A DNA stretch of 64,000 nt from Caenorhabditis remanei (Eukaryota; Nematoda; Chromadorea; Rhabditida; Rhabditidae), in the NCBI RefSeq assembly GCF_010183535.1, contig NC_071330.1:14055717-14119716 (forward strand). Direction: 5' to 3'. The notes beneath the pieces are model-generated. The model searched no databases. It had not been told where the DNA came from and saw only the letters and a list, made by a program, of their open reading frames with translations. Position numbers and translations under genes: made by a program. Shown here piece after piece: positions 21,196-30,244 of this stretch. Position 1 is the stretch's first letter; the number at the start of each line of letters is the position of its first letter.

Positions 21196-22205
21196 AATTT
21201 GATTTGGTCCGGTTTAGATCGATATGACACCCTGAAAATACAAAAATACACAAAAATTACATGTGAGATGACGAAAAATCGATAAAAAACGAAAGAATGG
21301 GCGGAGCTACCTAAAAATTGTCAACTACAAAAATGTAGCCCTTAAAATTCTCTATTTTCTGTTAGTTGAAAGTTTTTTCCTAGCTCCGCCCAGTTTTGAG
21401 ATACAACCGTTTGAAGTTTTGGGAAGACATGGAGAGACGCAGACAACGAGACACCCTCGTTTCTCTGCGTCTCTCTCTCTCACTACAGACTTTGAAGAGG
21501 CGTATCTCGAGATTGGGCAGAGCTAGAAAAAACTTTCAGCTAGTAAAAAATAGAGAATTTTAAGGGCTATAAAATACGGTTTGAATTTTTAAAAAATATT
21601 GAAGATTTAAAAAGTTATAGTTGTTAAAAAAAATTTTAGTAACACTTTTTTTCAAACCGGTATATCACAGAAGTGCGCGGAGCAATCTGAAAATTGAAAA
21701 CTAACAAAATGTAGCCCTTAAAATTTTCTACATTTTGTAATTGACAACTTTTTAGTAGCTCCGCCCACTTTTGAGATAAACCTGTCTGAAAATCAGAATT
21801 TTAAAAATAAAGGGAAATGAGAAAAACCTAGAAACCTTAAATTTCAGAATTTTTCCGAACTATCACCGATTTTAAAGTGAAAATATAAAGAAAAACGCTT
21901 AAAAAAACATGATGACTCACAAAAACTGAAGAGAGCGCAGACAGTCAGACACTCTCGCTTCTCTGCGTCTCCCTCTCTCTCCCCTTCTTTCTCCATCTAA
22001 CTTCAAATTACTGTATCTTAAAAGTGGGCGGAGCTATCAAAAAATTGTTAACTACAAAAATGTAGCCCTTGAAATTCTCTACATTTTATTAGTTGATAAC
22101 TTTTTTCTAGCTCCGCCCACTTTTGAGATACAGCGCTTAGAAGTCATGAGTGAGAGGGAGAGAGCGCAGACAGCTTGACACTCTCGTTTCTCTGCGTCTC
22201 TAAGT
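19700..22205. repeat. Family B/C repeat cluster (GGGCGGAGCTA and GAGACGCAGAGA)
   Basis: Family B units are inverted repeats of about 110 bases: TATCTCAAAAGTGGGCGGAGC, ACTACAAAAATGTAGCCCTT, then the mirrored TAGCTCCGCCCACTTTTGAG. They lie near 19785-19910, 20135-20265, 20445-20545, 20655-20775, 21295-21405, 21495-21560, 21660-21780 and 22015-22130. Between them sit family C hairpins of GAGACGCAGAGAAACGAGAG with AGACACTCTCGCTTCTCTGC. The two families alternate regularly, so they probably spread as a compound unit. The cluster spans intron 1 and the upstream side of the CX gene. Confidence 0.75.
21232..21233 (-). promoter_or_regulatory. Probable spliced-leader acceptor of the CX gene
   Basis: On the minus strand GTATTTTCAG|GGTGTCATAT lies 36 bases before the start codon at 21195, with no obvious upstream donor. 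This is the usual form of a nematode trans-splice site. Confidence 0.55.
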
Positions 22206-22699
22206 CATTTTTTGAAATTTTTAAAAATTTATGGAATTTTATGCGTAGGCGTTCTGAATTGACGGAAAAAAGGAAACAAAATCTCAGAAATCCCCAAAAA
22301 AAAGAGCCCATGGAGCTCGAAAAGAGACAAGATGAATGGGCTCGTCATCTGTCACTGGGAACGAGAAAAAGAGCACTTCTGGACACTTGGGACATCCCCC
22401 GAAGAGTTCAAATCACAGATTTTTCTGAAAAAAATTGGAAAAAAGGGTGAAAAACTAGTGAAAAACTGGAAGAAAAGCGCTATTTTTGAGTAAATAAACA
22501 AAAGTACTTGAAGCAGCGGAAGAAAAAGAAGCAAAATACATATAGTATAGACTATTTGTTATATATATAACAGGTTTTTCTTTTATTTGATTCAAAATTT
22601 TTTTGAAAAAAACCTTTTTTTTTAACAAAATACACAAAAAAATTCTAAAATTAGCTCACCCCATCGCGCACCTATACGCCCTCCACCCCTCTCTTTTCC
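22206..22699. other. Spacer with an uncertain coding-like stretch
   Basis: On the plus strand 22241-22450 is open with a balanced, protein-like composition (LEKRQDEWARHLSLG, RALLDTWDIPRRVQ). No partner exon, splice site or homologue could be identified. It may be a gene remnant. The rest is AT-rich. Confidence 0.25.
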
Positions 22700-22842
22700 T
22701 GTGACCTGGTGGCGCAGGCGGTAACGCGTCTTACTTTTGAAAAAATTGGTCGGGGGTTCGACACCCCGCCGCGGCAAAAACTTTTTTTCTTTTTTTCTTT
22801 TAGCTATTTTTAGGTGTAGAAACACACTAGATGGGGTAGAGA
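22700..22842 (+). mobile_element. tRNA-derived SINE-like element, plus copy
   Basis: The head carries pol III boxes: A-box-like TGGCGCAGGCGG (22713-) and B box GGTTCGACACC (22755-). A poly-T/C stretch follows, then a tail TAGCTATTTTTAGGTGTAGA and AACACACTAGATGGGGTAGAG. The acceptor stem no longer pairs well, so it is not a working tRNA gene. An inverted copy of both head and tail lies at 24692-24834. Confidence 0.65.
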
Positions 22843-23429
22843 CGTCCCCTTTTCGTTTTTTCGCATCTTTTTTGACAGAGAGATAGAAAAAACATCAGAA
22901 GACAGAGAGAGAGAGAAGACGAGGAAATTGGGTGAAGGGAGACAGCAATGCGATTACTATAATTGAGACGGGAATTGAGTGTCTTTTGAATTGTGGCATG
23001 TTGTTTTCTTCTTTATAGCTGTAAACATAGAACTTGTAATTAGTAGAAAAAAGATTCCGAGAAAAAGTTTTTTAAACCAAATTTTTTAACAGTTTTCAGA
23101 TGTATCTCAAAAGTGGGCGGAGCTACCTGAAAATAGTCAACTAGAAAAATGTAGCCCTTGAAATTCTACAAATTTTACTAGTTGGAAGTTTGCCTCTAGC
23201 TCCGCCCAGTTTTGAGATATAACCGTCTGAAGTTTTGGAGAGACGCAGACAGCGAGTGTCTGGCAGTCTGCACTCTCTTTGAAGAGGTGTATCTCAGAAG
23301 TGGGCGGGGCTAGAAAAAAACTTCTAACTATTAAAATGTACAGAATTTGAAGGGCTACATTTTTCTAGTTGACAATTTTTCTGAAACTGTAAGTGGTGGG
23401 GAGTTATGGGTGTTTAAAAGTGAGATAGT
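22843..23429. repeat. Spacer with family B and C units
   Basis: Bases 22870-22925 are GAGA-type family C sequence. 23100-23225 and 23285-23385 are family B inverted repeats (CTCAAAAGTGGGCGGAGCTA and mirror), with a family C hairpin between them. Nothing coding is seen. Confidence 0.6.
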
Positions 23430-24110
23430 GGTTTTTACTGAAAATACGCTGAAAAATACTGAAAAAGTAAGTGTCTAATGTTGAAAAATGTGAGGAATTG
23501 TTATTTTCATGTTTGAAATTGTTAAAACCATCAAATTAGGATACAAATAGCAAACTTTTGTGAAAAGAATGAGAAAAATGAAAATTTCAAATTTTGTGAA
23601 AATTCTCAAAAATCTCAAAGAAATAGTTTTAAAAAAACGATGGAAAAACATGCTCCTAGGCTCAAAAACACTCAAAAAGTCCCTTTTTCGTATCAAAATT
23701 GACCTAAAAACACTCTAAAACCCATAAAACTCATTCCAAGTGACAGAACCCACATCAGATTGGTGATTTATTTCAATTTTTGAAACTTTTCAAAAATCTC
23801 AAAGAAATAGTAAAAAAAACAATGAAAAAACACAAAACTAGGCTCAAAAACATTCAAAAAATCCATTTTTCCTATCAAAATTAACCTATAACCACTCTAA
23901 AACCCATAAAAATCACTCCAAATGACAGAACCCACATCAGATTAGTGATTTATTTTAATTTTTTGAAACTTCTTAAAAATCTCAAAGAAATAGTAAAAAA
24001 CGATGGAAAAACATGTTCCCAGGCTCAAACACACTCAAAAAGTCCATTTTTCGTATCAAAATTGACCTAAAAACACTCTAAAACCCATAAAAACCAATAA
24101 AATGATATCA
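23430..24110. repeat. Tandem repeat, about 184-base period, three units
   Basis: The string AAAGAAATAGT recurs at 23617, 23801 and 23984, and CACTCTAAAACCCATAAAA recurs after each. Units differ by point changes. The sequence is AT-rich and non-coding. Confidence 0.75.
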
Positions 24111-24691
24111 ATTTCTAAATAACAAATAAAATCAGAAATGAAAAAGATAAGAAAGTCAGGTGACTAGAAAAAAGAGAGAGCCCATCAAAACAATCAATGT
24201 CACAGTCTGTCAACACCTAGAAATCATTGAGAAATTCTTGAAAAAAAAGAAAAAAAATTCCAAATATATAAGATTAGTCACCACTTTTCTTATGAAATTT
24301 TTGAATTCCCGCCCATTTTCTGTTCAATTTTTTCCATTTTTTAGCTCTCAGGGAAAAGGGTGACACATCAAGCTGAAAAAAAACGAAAGAGAAAGAAAAA
24401 AAAAGTGAAAGAGAAGCAATTCTTTCTTTATTTCTCGAGACGCCGAGACGAGAGAGTGGAGAGAGTGAAGAGACGCAGACAGTCAGAGACACAAGTGTAA
24501 TCAGTTAGACACTTGAAATAAGACACAGAGGGTGACCAGTAAATACGCAATATATCGGTTGAACAGGAGAGAGAGCGTGGTGGTGGTGAGAGACGCAGAG
24601 ACTTGTTTGTGTTTTGGTGGTCGGGAGGGGGTCTAGTGACCTTGTTGTGTCTGTCTGTAGGTTGGTTTGACCGGATGTCCATCCAGATGTC
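24111..24691. other. Non-coding spacer, GA-rich
   Basis: It holds GAGAGAG-type stretches (24370-24600), family C fragments and unique sequence at 24150-24240. No gene is seen. Confidence 0.4.
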
Positions 24692-24834
24692 TTCTCTACC
24701 CCGTCTAGTGTGTTTCTACACCTAAAAATAGCTAAAAAAAAAGAAAAAAAGGTTTTTGCTGCGGCGGGCGGTCGAACCCCCGACCAATTTTTCAAAAGTT
24801 TGGAGCGTTACCGCCTGCGCCACACACGTCACAA
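24692..24834 (-). mobile_element. tRNA-derived SINE-like element, minus copy
   Basis: On the minus strand it reads TGGCGCAGGCGGTAACGC, a middle AACTTTTGAAAAATTGGTCG, and B box GGTTCGACCGCC. The T/C stretch and tail TAGCTATTTTTAGGTGTAGA and CACACTAGACGGGGTAGAG follow. It matches the copy at 22700-22842 in head and tail while the flanks differ. Confidence 0.65.
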
Positions 24835-26050
24835 AAGATAAAATGGCGGAGGGCATATAAGGCTTATTTTAGAATGCTTATTTCAGAAAGGTGTTGACTG
24901 TCATTCCGTCTTTGTGCCGGTTCTGTCCAAATGTCTCCACACAACCAACAATTTCTACAGTATCCCGCCTATCTAAGGGATCATAGGGTTACTGTAGTTG
25001 AATTCGACAGAAGGACCACTCAACTTCAAGCCGGTATATCTCGAAAAGTGGGCGGAGCTACAAAAAAGTTGTCAATTACAAAAAGGTAGCCGTTAAAATT
25101 CTCTACATTTTACTAGTTGACAACTTTGTTCTAGCCCCGTCCACTTTTGAGATATGGCTTCTCAAAGTTCAGCTTATATGAATGTCTGTCGGTGTGTCTG
25201 GTTTGTCCGGATGTCCAAGATACTACAGTAAGACGCTAAGTCAGTAACCAGACATCTTGAGTCTTTCAATGAAGGACGATGACTGTCTGTCTGTGTGTTC
25301 GGTGTACCCGAATGCCCGAATGTTGTGGTTACTGTATCTAAAAATGCGGTTTTTTCTCATTTAAAATGAGCAAATTGAGCCCCTTTTTGATTTTTGACCG
25401 CCTCTGTCCAATGCACAAAGTTTCAGCATCTTTTTTTTACGTGCGCTCATTGAAAAAAGAAAAAAAAAGTGACACTCTTCTTGGGTGTCCCTTGGGCTCA
25501 TTTAGTTTATCGTTTCCCCCTCTTTTTGGGGAAAAAAAGAAAGATTTTTTGGTGGTTTTTTGAGATGGGACGGAGTGGGAAGAGAGATAGACGGAGAATG
25601 GCTCCCTCTCCGATTTTATGGGTGACTTTTCAAGTTTTTTGTCGCATTTTGGGGTTCCAAGGGTTCGTTTTAGTGGATTTTCAGCTAAAAATAGCGAAAA
25701 AAATGAAAACGGGGCGGAGCTACTTGAAAATAGTCAACTAGGAAAATGTAGCGCTTAAAATTCTGTACATTTGACCCGTTGGAAGCTTTTTCCTAGCTCC
25801 GCCCACTTTAGAGATACGCCCCTTTGGAAGGAGAGAAAGAGACGCAGAGGTTTTGGAAGGAGAGAAAGAGACGCAGAGAAACGAGGATGTCTCGCTGTCT
25901 GCGTCTCTCCAAAACTTCAAAGCAATGTATCTCAAAAAGGGGCGGAGCTAGGAAAAAACTTCCGATTGGTAAAATATACAGAATTTTAGGCGCTTCATTT
26001 TAGTAGTTGACATTTTTTACGTAGCTCCACCCAATTTTGAGAAAAATTTG
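24835..26050. repeat. Spacer with further family B/C units
   Basis: Family B units lie at 25030-25160, 25705-25815 and 25930-26035. Family C direct repeats lie at 25830-25910 (AAGGAGAGAAAGAGACGCAG twice). GTCTGTCTGTGTG-type simple sequence occurs at 25180-25320. No gene is recognised. Confidence 0.6.
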
Positions 26051-26099
26051 AAAAATAGAGGGTTTGGACCGGAAAAACATGTTTTTAGGGTCGAAAAGA

Positions 26100-26960
26100 T
26101 TGAAAATTTAAATTTCCGCCGGTTACATCGCGTCTCCGGCGCGCCAGACTTTTAAAAATGCGTTTTTCGCCAATAATTTGACTTGAAAATGAGTAAATTG
26201 AGCCCCTAATTGTAAAAACTCCAGAAATCTTCATCCATGAGCAAAGTCTGGCGCGCCGGAGACGCGTTTATGAGCAAAAAACGAGCAAAAATAGCATGAA
26301 ATACCAATATTCTTGCTCATTTCCACGGTCAAGAATACGAAAAACGCGTCCCCGGCGCGCCAGGATTTTAAAAATGTGTTATTTTTTCCTCATTTTCTGC
26401 TTCAAAAATGAAGGAAAAATGCGTTTTTCGGTAAAAACTCGAATTTTTTACCAATTTCAAGTAAAAAGGCGTTGCTCAGCGTAATAAGGAGAGCTCAAGA
26501 AATGAGAAAAACTAGCAAAAATTTTTCCTTTTTTTACAAAAATGATAGAAAAATGTGCAAAAATCGGTGAATTTCATGATTTTTAGCCCTTTTTTTTCAA
26601 AAATTTCAGCTTTTAAAGACGGAAAATGTCTAATTCTCATGTTTTTTGCCCATTTTTACATGGAAAAAGTCCGCTTTTTTCATTAAAAAAAAAGAAAAAC
26701 GCGTCCCCGGCGCGCCAGCCGTCTAGAAATACGTTTTTTTTTTCCTCTTTTTTCGACTTAAAAATGAGCAAATTGAGCTTCTTTTTTGATTTTTGAACGC
26801 CCCGGTGGCCTAGAAACCCAAAAATAGGACAAGTTCGGCCACCAGCACTGCTACATTTTTTGAGCATTTTTCACACTAAAAATTCGAAATTTTCCTTTTT
26901 TTACAAAACTTTTTACAAATTCCGGGACGTTGCTCAGCGTAATAAGGAGAGCTCAAGAAA
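26100..26960. repeat. CGCGTCYCCGGCGCGCC palindromic repeat cluster
   Basis: The motif GCGTCTCCGGCGCGCCAG or its inverse occurs at about 26129, 26247, 26345 and 26701. A separate block GCTCAGCGTAATAAGGAGAG with GCTCAAGAAATGAGAAAAAC occurs twice (about 26472 and 26930). The region resembles the GACGCGTTTT repeats in sft-1 intron 1. It is non-coding. Confidence 0.65.
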
Positions 26961-27230
26961 TGAGAAAAACTAGAAAAAGAAGAGGGGGAATTAGTTAATT
27001 GAAAGGGGACACACAACTAGCCGTGTCTCCCCTCCAGCCAATCGATTTCTCTCTTCTGGAGGAGAAGAAATGAAATGAGCAACAGAAATTGCCATTGCTC
27101 ACGGAGCACTGAGCACAGAGAGCACTGCCGACTCACATGAATATTGGATTTCGAAATGGGAGAGAGAGAGACATAAACATGTCTGTTCTGCTGGAATGTT
27201 CTTATTTTTCTGGAAGAAGGGATTTTGAGC
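26961..27230. other. Unique, less AT-rich segment
   Basis: Bases 26990-27200 are not repetitive and have mixed composition (CCTCCAGCCAATCGATTTCT, CACGGAGCACTGAGCACAG). It contains no convincing reading frame. It lies about 1.8 kb upstream of ubl-1 and could be regulatory. Confidence 0.3.
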
Positions 27231-27299
27231 AAAAAAATCTGAAAAAAGGAGATTTTTGAACTGGAAAATGTGTCCAAAATCGGTTGAAAAAACGTAAAA

Positions 27300-28320
27300 A
27301 TCTGGAAAAATATCAGAAAATTCTGGATTTTTATGTTTTTTAAAAGCGATTTTAGACGATTTTTGGGAATTTTTGCGAATTCTGAAGAAATCCTCTGACA
27401 ATCACAAAATTCAAAAACAGCTAAAAACTCAAAAACAGCTGAAAAAACACGTATTTCTACCGAAAACTGCCAGAAACCCGAATTTTCACTATTTTCAAGC
27501 TGAAAACTTCGGATTTTCGCACTTTTTTCTGCTCAAAAATCGTTGAAAAATCGAAATTTTCTGTATTCGATTACTGTAGATCTGACTTTTTCAGTAAAAA
27601 TGAGCTCAGAAGTTCAAAAATCTAATTTTTCTGCCAAAATCTGAAAATCTGAAGAAAAAAAAACATCGAAAATGCTTCAAAAATCCCAAAAATTCCCTGG
27701 AAATCGTCCAAAATCAGTTGAAAAAACATAAAAATCCGTAAAAATATGAAAATATTTCTCTGAAAATCACAAAATTTCTTCTTTATTCTGAAAAACAGCA
27801 CTATGATAAACATGTCAGATACCCAAAAACTGCAATAAATTGTTTTAAATCTGTAAAAACCAGCTGAAAAAACACGTATTTATTTCAACCGGAAACTGCC
27901 AGAAACCCGAATTTTCACTATTTTCAAGCGGAAAACTCGAATTTTCGCACTTTTTCTGCTCAAAAATCTTTGAAAAATCGAAAATTTCTGTATTCGCTTG
28001 CTGTAGATCTGACTTTTTCAATAAAAATGCGCTCAGAAGTTCAAAAATCTAATTTTTTCTGCCAAAATCGATTTTTCCAAATCAAAAATTACTCAAAAAA
28101 TTCATTTTGGCAGAAAAATTAGATTGTTGAATTTCTGAGCGCATTTTTATTGGAAAAATCAGCTCTACAGCAAGTGAATGCGGAAATTTTCGATTTTTCA
28201 ACGATTTTTGAGCAGAAAAAGTGCGAAAACTCGAGTTTTCCGCTTGAAAATAGTGAAAATTCGGATTTCTGGCAGTTTTCGGTTAAAATACACAAAAAAT
28301 GAGCGAATTCCACCGATTTT
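27300..28320. repeat. Palindrome with one duplicated arm
   Basis: Arms at about 27870-28085 and 28095-28300 are reverse complements (for example TCAGAAGTTCAAAAATCTAA and its mirror around 28110-28135). The left arm also has a direct copy at about 27430-27660. It has no coding content. Confidence 0.65.
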
Positions 28321-29000
28321 GATTAGAAACTCGGCAGTTTCTTTAATTTTTGACCCCAGAAGCATATAAATTTACTGTGAAACCAATTTTTTCAATTTTT
28401 TTTTGAGCAAAAAAATGATTACCGCGAAAAAAATCCCGTTTTCAATAGAAATCCTATAATTTTCCATAAATCTCTGCTCAAAAATCAATTTTATCTTTAT
28501 TTTCTATTTTTTAAGTCATCTTTCACCATTTTTCACCTCGAAAATCGGTCTTAAAACCAAAAATTCCACTAACAATTCATTTTCCGCCGCAAAGAAAAAA
28601 CTGCGAATTGAATTACCGCCCTTCTATACAGCAAGCGCGCTCCACTGAACACAGTTAGATGTGCAGGTTATACGGTCGGCGCAACGTTTTAGGCCCCAAT
28701 TTTATTTATTTTCATTCATTTTTTTATCCATTTTTCTTCATTTTGTCCTAAAATTTCCCGTTTTTCGTTGGTTTTCAGATTAAAAAAATAAATTTTGTGT
28801 GAAATCAGTGAATTTCGTTGATTTTCATTCATTTTTCTTCTTCCTGGCCTAAAATTTTTAGTTTTTCGTTGATTTTCAGATAAAAAAGGTTTTTGTTTGA
28901 AAATCAGTGAAGAAACCATATTTTCAAACTATTTTCGCTCAATCTCGTGTATTTTCTCCCGTTTCCTTCCCCGAACTCGAAATAATTCCCATTTTCTTGC
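28321..29000 (+). promoter_or_regulatory. ubl-1 upstream region
   Basis: It is AT-rich except for a mixed block at 28570-28695 that contains AGCAAGCGCGCTCCACTGAA and GGTCGGCGCAACGTTTTAGG. A very similar string, CAAGTGCGCTCCACCGCACA, lies at 30082-30102 upstream of SPB1. No TATA box is obvious. The promoter call is an inference from position and from the shared string. Confidence 0.4.
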
Positions 29001-29002
29001 AG
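29001..29002 (+). promoter_or_regulatory. Spliced-leader acceptor of ubl-1
   Basis: CCCATTTTCTTGCAG|GACTAGG lies 22 bases before the ATG at 29025 and has no matching upstream donor. It is a typical SL trans-splice site for a ribosomal protein gene. Confidence 0.65.
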
Positions 29003-29024
29003 GACTAGGGTTATCAGGTCAATC

Positions 29025-29829
29025 ATGGTCTTCGTCAAGACACTCACCAGAACCTTGTACCTCGAGTGCGCCGATGTTTTGAGCATCAAGCAACAAATCG
29101 AGGCTGCCGAGGGAATCCCAGCCCAAGAGCAGAGACTCGTCTTCGCCGGTTCGTTTCGTTTCACGCAGAATCTCGAGAAGCATCGGTTGACCCTTGTCGA
29201 CGATCTTTGAGGACAGACCCTGCCTAACACATTCTTGATTTTTACCTGTTAAGGACGTCAGCTCGAGGATAGCGACTGCGGACTCGATGCCGAATCGACC
29301 ATCTACATGAATCTTGAGCTTCTCGGAGGAGCCAAGAAGAGAAAGAAGAAGGTCTACACCACTCCAAAGAAGAACAAGAGAAAGCCAAAGAAGGTCAAGC
29401 TCGCTGTCCTCAAGTACTACAAGGTAAGCATTAGCTCTGTTAGGAAATCATTTTGAATTTCGGAAAAGTCTGTATTGTAACGGCGGTGATGATGAAATTT
29501 ATTGATATGGTGTCAGGACCTCTGAGAGTTCCGTGACTGAGGTTTAGAGTTCCTGAGTCGTTTTCAGCTAAGCAGCTACCAAAAATTACGGTTCAGCAGA
29601 AAAAATGTTGCTCCCTATCCTCATATTTCCTATATTCCAGATCGACGAGAACGGCAAGATCACCCGTCTTCGCAAGGAGTGCCAACAGCCATCATGCGGA
29701 GGAGGAGTCTTCATGGCCCAACACGCCAACAGACACTACTGCGGAAGATGCCACGACACCCTCGTCGTTGACACCGCCACCGCCGCTGCCACCTCTGGCG
29801 AGAAGGGAGGAAAGAAGGGAAAGAAATAA
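29025..29829 (+). CDS. ubl-1: Ubiquitin-like / ribosomal protein eS31 (S27a) fusion
   Basis: Exons are 29025-29148, 29254-29423 and 29641-29829, giving 160 aa. The first about 70 residues are a ubiquitin-like fold ([32 protein letters not shown]) ending in LLGG, where the cytosolic precursor is expected to be cut. The remainder is 40S protein eS31: a Lys-rich linker and a zinc-binding C4 motif (CQQPSC then HYCGRC), ending GKKGKK. It closely matches C. elegans ubl-1 (from memory about 163 aa). Relative to ubiquitin it is shorter between strand 2 and helix 1, and its surface is diverged, so it is unlikely to work as a modifier. It probably serves as a folding partner for eS31. Intron 2 hosts a probable snoRNA. 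Confidence 0.96.
29479..29562 (+). ncRNA. Probable C/D-box snoRNA in ubl-1 intron 2
   Basis: A terminal stem AACGGC (29479-29484) pairs with GTCGTT (29557-29562). Inside it are C box GTGATGA (29486-29492), D' box CTGA (29522-29525), a C'-like GTGACTGA (29533-29540) and D box CTGA (29553-29556). The order, spacing and about 84-nt size fit a 2'-O-methylation guide. The D box lies about 84 bases before the 3' splice site, as in many intronic snoRNAs, and the host is a ribosomal protein gene. The guide candidates are the bases just before each D box (GGTGTCAGGACCT and GGTTTAGAGTTC). Their rRNA targets were not checked. Confidence 0.65.
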
Positions 29830-30244
29830 ACTAATAACTTCGTTGTTTTTTGTTTTCAAATCCCACCTCAATAAATAAATTGTTGATTTATAAATACTCG
29901 TGTTGTTTCTGTTACCTTTTCAGGGATTCTATTCGTTTGAAAGCGGAGAATTATTACTTTTCAGGAATAGAAACTTTCAGAGACCATTCAGATTCATTGA
30001 TACAGAATTACGAGACTTCTAACTCGTATCAGTGAGAACTTGGCACGATGCCAACAAATCTGCGCAAGCACTTGCCTAAAAAATGTGGCAAGTGCGCTCC
30101 ACCGCACACTCCTCGATTTTCGCATTTTTCGTCGTTTTCTGCGCCATTTTTTCTCAATTTCTTCTCTTTTTCGCCTAAAAATCGTCAATTTTATTCAAAT
30201 TTTCGATAATTTCAGGGTATAAAGTATAACCATCTCAACCAATC
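29830..30244 (+). promoter_or_regulatory. ubl-1 3' end and SPB1 upstream region
   Basis: AATAAA at 29870-29875 (again at 29874) is a likely poly(A) signal for ubl-1. Bases 30082-30102 hold CAAGTGCGCTCCACCGCACA, related to the ubl-1 upstream string. TTTTCGATAATTTCAG ending at 30215 is a trans-splice acceptor 29 bases before the SPB1 ATG. The roughly 400-base gap is long for an operon spacer, so SPB1 may have its own promoter. Confidence 0.5.
29870..29875 (+). terminator. Poly(A) signal of ubl-1
   Basis: AATAAA lies 41 bases after the stop codon, within CCTCAATAAATAAATTG. Confidence 0.6.

Noticed and set aside
22713..24820. Two tRNA genes
   Set aside because: A and B boxes are present but the acceptor stems do not pair and the anticodon arms are irregular. 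A shared non-tRNA tail marks them as SINE-like.
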